Source of the DNA: Hsuehochloa calcarea | Taxonomy: Eukaryota; Streptophyta; Magnoliopsida; Poales; Poaceae | Direction of reading: 5' to 3' | Assembly: GCA_036346395.1 (NCBI GenBank) | Contig: CM070594.1 | Coordinates: forward strand, 54,545,519 to 54,609,518 | Length of the DNA stretch: 64,000 nucleotides | Shown here: piece after piece, positions 58,112-64,000 of the stretch | How the letters are laid out: each line of letters begins with the position of its first letter | Position numbering within the stretch: the first letter of the stretch is position 1 | Made by a program: the position numbers and the translations under genes | The notes under the pieces: generated by a model | What the model saw: the letters and a program-made list of their open reading frames with translations, nothing else | Told to the model about the DNA's origin: nothing | Databases searched by the model: none

Positions 58112-59924
58112 TTAACACCTCATATCAATCATGCCAGCCATTTGCCGGCATACCTCGAGTTTCTCTCTCGTCACTACTTTGGTCAACATATCAGCCCCAT
58201 TGTCGTCAGTGTGAACCTTCTCAAGCTGCATTTGCTTAGAACTCAACACCTCTCGAATCCAATGGTATCGAACATCAATATGCTTCGATCTTGAGTGAAA
58301 ACTAGAATTTTTACTCAAGTGGATGGCACTTTGATTATCACAAAACAACACATACTTGTCTTGATCAAAACCAAGCTCACCAACAAACCTTTTCAGCCAT
58401 AATAACTCCTTGCTCGCCTCAGTCATTGCAATGAATTCAACTTGATTGTAGACAATGCCACATATTTCTGCAACTTACTTTTCCATGACACAGCTCCCCC
58501 TGAATATGTAATCAGGTATCCTGAAGTAGATTTTCTGCTATCAACATCTCCGGCCATATCTGCATCCGTGTATGCAACTAACACGGGCTCTCTTTTTCCA
58601 AAGCAAAACTTCATCTTTGTGCTGCCCCGGAGATATCTCATTATCCACTTCACGGCTTCCCAATGCGGCTTTCGAGATTTGATATAAATCGCTCACTGTA
58701 CTAACCGCATGAGCGATGTCCGCCTTGTACACACCATAGCATACATTAAGCTTCCAATCACGAGGCATATGGAACATTCGCATTTCCTTCTTCATCTCAT
58801 CGATGCGAGGACATTGCTTGGTGCTCAATTTGAAATGAGCTGCAAGTGGATAGCTCACAGCTTTTGCATTGTCCAACCAAAACTTCTTAAGTACCTTCTC
58901 AATGTACTTCTCTTGTGACAGTACAACTTGTTGGAGTTTTGTCCTCTCAATTCTCATACCAAGAATTTGCTTTCTTGGCCCCAAGTCCTTCATAGCAAAG
59001 AACTTGCTCAACTCTTTCTTCAGCTTTGCAATCCTAGAGACATTCTTGCCAACAATCAAGATATCATCAACATAGAGCAACAAGATGATAAAATCATCAC
59101 CTGAGAATCTCTGAAAGAACACACAATGGTGCATGCTACACCTATTGTAGCCTTGCTCCCCATAATGATTCAAACTTCATGTACCATTGTCTTGGTGCTT
59201 GTTTCAGGCCATAAAGACTTTTCTTTAGCTTGCACACATAGTCTTCTTTGCCCTTCTTAACAAACCCTTCAGGCTGCTCCATGTATATCTCTTCCTCCAA
59301 ATCTCCATGAAGGAAGGCTGTCTTCACATCCATTTGCTCAACCTCCAAGTTGTGACTAGCTGCAATGCCAAGAACCACCCGAATGGATGTCATCTTCACC
59401 ACTGGAGAAAAGATCTCATCAAAGTCAATTCCCTTCCTCTGGCCAAATCCTTTCACAACTAGCCTTGCCTTGTATCTTGGATGTGACGTGTGCTCTTCTT
59501 GCTTGATTCTATAGACCCACTTATTCTTCAATGCCTTCTTGCCCTTTGGCAACTTCACCAACTCATATGTATTATTCTTATGCAATGAATCCATCTCCTC
59601 TTGCATAGCTTTCATCCACTCCTTCTTGTGCTCATCTTCAATTGCTTCTGCAAAGCACTCTGGTTCTAAATCATCAGACAATAACACCACATAATCATCT
59701 GAGGAATACCTGCTAGAAGGTCTGCACACTCTGGTGGATCGTCTAAGTGGAACTTCTGGTATTGGTGGTTGTTGACCATGATCATCAAATTCAGCATCAA
59801 ACTCGTGCTGCTGGGGAGCATTCTCACCACCTGTACCATGCACATCATCTTGTGCATCATCTGCAACATCGCCTTCAGCTTGTTGTGGAGCTGGAGCTGC
59901 AGGAACTGGGTCTAAATTAACCAT
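58112..59924 (-). pseudogene. Copia reverse transcriptase and RNase H (broken)
   Basis: In minus-strand order: a Pro/Gln/Asp-rich linker with RRSTRVCRPSSRY; the RT start EWMKAMQEEMDSL and KNKWVYRIKQEE; VEQMDVKTAFLHGDLEEEIY; SLYGLKQAPRQWY. A frameshift near 59160 follows, then the intact catalytic YVDDILIVG (59060-59090) and AMKDLGPRKQILGM. After more breaks near 58780 and 58650, the RNase H part reads YTDADMAGDVDSRKSTSGY and FCDNQSAIHLSKN with KHIDVRYHWIRE. These enzymes copied element RNA to DNA. At least two frameshifts now prevent a full product. Confidence 0.94.
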
Positions 59925-59942
59925 GCCTGGCTGTTGAGGAAC

Positions 59943-60928
59943 TTACACCTTTGCCTTCACAATATCCTCAATTGTCTGGTCTTCAACAAACACAACATCA
60001 CGACTTCTGACAACCTTCTTTGCTATAGGATCAAGCAGCTTGTAGCCGAACTCATCCAAACCATAGCCAAGGAGTATGCACTGTCGTGTCTTTGCATCAA
60101 GTTTGGACCTTTCATCTTGAGGAATATGAACAAATACCTTGCACCCAAACACTTCAGGTGATCATAGGAGACATCCTTGTTGTACCACACCCTGTTAGGA
60201 ACATCTCCCTGCAAAGGATAACATGGTGAGAGATTAACAAGATAAACTGCAGTCATCAAAGCCTCACCCCAATAAGACTTTGGCAGCCTTGCATGTGACA
60301 ACAAGCATCGAACTCTCTCCACCAATGTCCTGTTCATCCTCTCAGCAATGCCATTTAGTTGTGGTGTCTTAGGAGGAGTAAATTGATGTCTAATTCCTTG
60401 CTCCTTGCAATATGCATCAAATGGCCCAATATATTCTCCTCCATTATCGGTCACGAATGCACTTTATCTTCTTCTCGCTTCTCTCTCAAGCGAGGCTTGG
60501 AATTGCTTGAATGTATTCAGCACTTGACTTTTGGACTTCAAGGGATAAACCCAAACTTTTCTAGAAGAATCATCAATGAAAGTGACAAAGTACTTAGCAC
60601 CACCAATTGACCTTACCGATATCTTGCACACATCGGAATGCACCAAATTCAGCAACTCTGGCTTCTTGTGAGGAGGTTGACTTTTGAAAGCAACCCGGTG
60701 TTGCTTCCCTACTAGGCAATCTGTACAACGCTTCAATTGCACACTTGAAATCCCTAACAAGAGATTCTTCTTCACTAGCACATCCATACCCTTCTCACCC
60801 ATGTGCCCAAGCCTCTTGTGCCATAGAACACAAGGATCATCCTGTCCTAATGTATTGACAGAAACACAAGAGAGTTTAGCATGGACATGATACAAGAGTG
60901 AAACCATTTTACCTCTTGCAAATACCAT
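59943..60928 (-). pseudogene. Copia integrase (broken)
   Basis: The HHCC finger reads LWHKRLGHMGEKGMDVL with CTDCLVGKQHR. The core has LVHSDVCKIS (first Asp), VTDNGGEYIG (second Asp, after a stop near 60464) and QLNGIAERMNRTLVERVR (Glu), a normal DDE catalytic set. The tail CKVFVHIPQDERSKLDAKTR and CILLGYGLDEFGYKL is in another frame after a shift near 60150. Integrase joins element DNA to the host chromosome. Confidence 0.93.
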
Positions 60929-60949
60929 CTTGCCCTTGGTGAGCTTGTA

Positions 60950-62167
60950 TCATCCATTTTCAAATCTGCTAGAATACTTCTCATTATCAAGCAATCCCAC
61001 TGAAATTATGTTGAGCCGCAAATCTTCAACATGTCTCACAGACTTGAGAATTAGTAGTGTACCATTAGTTGTCTCTAAATGCACATCTCCTTTTCCAATG
61101 ATTTGAGCACGATCATTGTTTCCCATCTTCACAATTCCAAAATCACCAGCAACATAATTTGTGAAGAGCCTTCTATGAGATGTAGCAAGTATGGTAACAC
61201 CACTATCAGGTATCCAAGTCATGTCATCATCACCCACAAGGTTGATGGCTGCATCATCAGAAACAACAGTGATCCTTTCTTCAACAGTGGTACCAATCTT
61301 GCCATCATCATTTTCAGCAATGACTACCATCATGTCCTCAACCGCTGAAGTAATGCGACCAACATCACTGTCACTATCACTATCTTGTTTCTGTGCCTTC
61401 TTCTTTTTCTTCTTGTTCTCCCGCTTGAGCTTTCGTGAACTTTCTAATGTGTCCCTTCTCATGGCGGTGATAGCACTCAACATCCAAAATTTTCCTCTTG
61501 ACTTGCTTCTACTTTCAGCTGAATTCTTCGGACCTCGGCTCTTGCTTCTCCCCCGTGACTCGGTGAACAACACCTCGGGTTGTGAGGAGGAACTCTCCCT
61601 TTCAGCAAGTTTTCTTGACTCTTCATTTATCACTTTGGTCTTCACAAGGTTCCAAGATAAAGTACCATTTGGAGCTGAATTGCACAAAGTGACTTTGAGA
61701 GTTTCCCAAGTATCCGGCAAAGAACCAAGTAGTAGCAAAGCCCTAACCTCATCATCAAATGTGATGCCCATGGAAGATAGCTGATTTATAATACCTTGAA
61801 ATGCATTCACATGATCAGCCACAGAAGTGTCATCTCGGTACCTCAAATGCATCAATTGCTTGATCAAGAACATCTTATTGGTACCTTCCTTCCTAGCATA
61901 CAATTCTTCCAATTTCTGCCATAAGGAGCGTGCATGTGTCTCATCACTGATATGGTTCAACACATTGTCATCGACCCACTGTCGAATGAACCCACAAGCT
62001 TGACGATGAAGTACCTTCCGCTCATCATCAGTTTTGTCAGCTGGCTTCTCGGTGGCAAATACTGGCTTGTAATACTCTTTCACATAGAGCAAGTCCTCCA
62101 TCTTACCTTTCCAAGTTTGGTAGTTTGTACCATTCAGGGATATCATCCTGCTGGTATTCACCTCCAT
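60950..62167 (-). pseudogene. Copia gag and protease, open for 405 codons
   Basis: It begins MEVNTSRMISLNGTNYQTW, the usual gag start of this copia group, and continues through SLWQKLEELYARK and LLLGSLPDTWETL. The CCHC zinc knuckle is scrambled: the expected CYHCHEKGH-type text lies in another frame near 61450-61480, so two compensating small shifts have changed it, and its second Cys codon now reads Arg in that frame. A Lys/Ser/Asp-rich stretch follows, then protease with the active site in WIPDSGVTILATSHR and LNIISVGLLDNE. It ends at a premature stop (60950) just before integrase. Confidence 0.93.
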
Positions 62168-62202
62168 CTTTCACTGCAAGACAATCACCAAAGCAAACAC
62201 AA

Positions 62203-62214
62203 GCTCTGATACCA
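62203..62214 (-). other. Primer-binding site of copia element
   Basis: The minus strand reads TGGTATCAGAGC, two bases after the LTR end CCCAACA, and is complementary to the 3' end of initiator tRNA-Met. Confidence 0.93.
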
Positions 62215-62216
62215 CT

Positions 62217-63164
62217 TGTTGGGGCTAAACAATGCAATTACCAAAAGTTCAGCACCTTTACTTGTAGTGAACCAATGAGGATAGCTTCAACCAACAGATA
62301 AGCAGCGGAATTAACAATAACAACATGCACAAAGTGACACAGCGATTTACGTGGAAAACCTCCTCAATGTGAGGAGTAAAAACCACGGGGCTTGCACAGC
62401 CCACTCCCAAATCTTCCACTATAATCAACAATGGGTACAAAGAGTCTTCTCTAGAACATCTAGAGGTACATTACAGAAGTAACAACATCATCAAGATATA
62501 ATCTTGGTATCATCATCAACAACCATACACAATTAACAAGAGGTATACTAACAGCCAACCAGAGGAAAAACAGTTTCTATCCCCTTCGGTTATCAGTTCA
62601 TATCTCACAAACCACAGATCCAAACTGTAGGAAACTTGGTAGAAATGTGGATCCACGAGTCCCTAACATTCTGTCCAAATTTCAGCCCAATCGGACAAAG
62701 TTTCACCACTCAAACAGGACTTCTACCAGATATGCTCAGTACTGAATCTGCTGCTACCCGAACTGACAAAACCCCCCTCAAATCAGGTGTTCTACTCAAC
62801 CAATCCTCAATCCAACCGTACAAATCAAAGATCTACGAGTCAGGAACTCACAAACCAAATTTGAGGCAGATCCGACCACGTTTTATACTCCGATCGTCGT
62901 CTTGATGAAGACTGCGCAGATCACCCCGAGATGGGACAGAGCTTCTCTTCTTCTTTTCTCTCTTGTCTCTTGTTTTGGTTGTGTGCAAATGCTTCCTCTC
63001 TACCTCTCCTGTCTTGCAGCAGCTGCTCAAGGAGATAGCTAGGGTTTTTCTTCCCCTCTCCAAGGAGGAGGCATCTCAACCATTCATTCTTAGGGTAATC
63101 AATGGTTGTCATTTCTTAAGCTTGTGGGCTGAGATGGGTCTTCATATGGAGGGATAGCCCAACA
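62217..63164 (-). repeat. 5' LTR of copia element
   Basis: 948 bp, same length as the 3' LTR. Both share the intron-like CTTGTCTCTTGTTTTGG phrase and the ending GATAGCCCAACA. Confidence 0.95.
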
Positions 63165-63255
63165 ATACTTGGGATGTTTGGCATCATGTTCGTAGTCAGT
63201 AAAAGTTTGTGTTGTTGTATCATTTGGAACCAATTGTTCTCACTCAATTATGTGT

Positions 63256-63319
63256 AGATTTTGATTAAACCTTTCTTCTCCACCACCAGATTTTGATTAA
63301 ACCTTTCTTCTCCACCACC
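63256..63319. repeat. Tandem duplication, 32 bp x 2
   Basis: AGATTTTGATTAAACCTTTC... begins at 63256 and 63288. The copies look identical. The second copy overlaps the end of the unidentified minus-strand exon. Confidence 0.9.
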
Positions 63320-63590
63320 TCTCCCTTTCAGTGATCAAAGCCAAGTAATCTATCAGATGCGAATGGCTTAGTGAGGACATGATATCCACCTCGTTACACA
63401 AATATGTCAGATATGCAACATCTCGAATATCTCCTAGCTGAACAAGCCGGTCCAATGTTGTAAGAATATCCTTGACCTCAATCGACACAATGTCTCCTTC
63501 ACAAAAATTCTCCTTAATAAAAACTTTAATGTTCTCATAATCTTGTCTCGCTCGCCTATATGGAATCCCTGCCAGACACTATCGTCATAA
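63297..63590 (-). CDS. Unidentified partial coding exon
   Basis: On the minus strand a frame runs from an AG acceptor near 63585 (ATAG then TGTCTGGCAGG) to a stop at 63297. It reads GIPYRRARQDYENIKVFIKE, NFCEGDIVSIEVKDILTTLD, RLVQLGDIRDVAYLTYLCNE and so on, ending ITERERWWRRKV. Composition is protein-like, with no low complexity. A possible earlier exon near 63640-63790 reads REFISKHPRSEVMKLSNL and SIEARRIIHNLFLMFRYLHL. The NEVDIMSSLSHSHLIDYLAL part resembles the helix-C region of protein kinases, but the order of the other motifs does not fit. I do not recognise the family. The gene would continue to the right, beyond the window. Confidence 0.4.
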
Positions 63591-64000
63591 TATGGGGAAA
63601 ACACTTCTGTCGATAATCTGAAAGCAATTTATGTCAAAGTTTCCCTCTAAGGTGAAGATATCTAAACATTAGAAATAGATTATGTATAATCCTCCTAGCT
63701 TCTATACTTAACCAATGTCTTGCTTTTTTTAAGTTGGACAACTTCATCACTTCCGAACGTGGATGTTTGGAAATGAACTCTCGAACAAGTAGTCCACTGT
63801 TTGGCACACATAAATTGTATTAGAAGAAAGTCACCTAAAGCAGAAAAGTAATAAAGCTAAAATAGAGGGAGTAATAAAGGATCCCACCCTCTGTGCAAAC
63901 GAGCAGACAAATAAATGGTGTAATTGTTGTCAATATTGTAGTTGTCCAGAGAAAACTTCATATCTAAATTCTCCCGTCCTCTTGAGAGAAAGAGCTAGGC
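63591..64000. other. Right edge of window
   Basis: AT-rich DNA that may contain an upstream exon (63640-63790, minus strand) of the unidentified gene. Nothing else is recognised. Confidence 0.35.

Larger units (their letters stand above)
57136..63164 (-). mobile_element. Structurally complete Ty1/copia element (6,029 bp)
   Basis: Two 948 bp LTRs (57136-58083 and 62217-63164, TGTTGGGGCT...GCCCAACA) with a perfect ATACT duplication (57131-57135 and 63165-63169). The primer-binding site TGGTATCAGAGC (62203-62214) and polypurine tract (58084-58096) are in place on the minus strand. Domain order gag, protease, integrase, reverse transcriptase, RNase H defines copia. By eye the LTRs differ at about 25-30 positions (around 97% identical), which makes this the youngest dated insertion in the window. 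The polyprotein frame is broken by stops and frameshifts, so it would need help from another copy to move. Confidence 0.96.

Overview
The window is nuclear DNA from a plant, almost certainly a grass (Poaceae). The evidence is split genes with GT-AG introns, very GC-rich first exons, a chloroplast-movement (PMI2/WEB-like) gene, and dense nests of LTR retrotransposons of classic grass type. Their tRNA-Met-type primer-binding sites read TGGTATCAGAGC. I cannot name the species from sequence alone.

Layout. About 0.2-3.7 kb is a TTA-flanked block with weak terminal inverted repeats that holds a broken calmodulin exon. About 3.8-19.4 kb is a three-level nest: a chromovirus-like Ty3/gypsy element (A, minus strand) is split inside its protease region by a large LTR-like element (B), which is itself split by a solo LTR (C). 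From 19.4 to 36.2 kb is the gene island. It holds a PMI2/WEB-like coiled-coil gene (+, two exons, one frameshift), a nine-exon alpha/beta hydrolase gene (+) with an internally deleted copia element in intron 6, and a five-exon RING-H2 E3 ligase gene (-) that faces the hydrolase gene tail to tail. The last coding segment of the RING gene is tandemly duplicated into its 3' UTR.

From 36.2 to 57 kb the DNA is accessory and mostly degenerate. It contains two copies of a roughly 0.77 kb segment that each carry a piece of an EXO70-type exocyst gene, one of them split by a 3.0 kb solo LTR (D) with AAAAC target duplications. It also holds a 450 bp purine-skewed block, a small CACTA-like element, a 1.4 kb array built from GTTTCA/TGAAAC words, and a LINE zf-RVT remnant. 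From 57.1 to 63.2 kb is a structurally complete copia element (minus) with 948 bp LTRs and an ATACT duplication, but with a broken polyprotein. The last 0.8 kb includes an unidentified partial coding exon on the minus strand.

Function. Only the three genes at 20.4-36.2 kb look like working host genes. They show no sign of acting together, as is usual for plant neighbours. The rest records retrotransposon insertion, LTR recombination, gene-fragment capture and local duplication. The most unusual structures are families of hairpin-forming repeats inside LTRs B and C. In LTR C the loop core is constant while the outer stem arms change but stay complementary.
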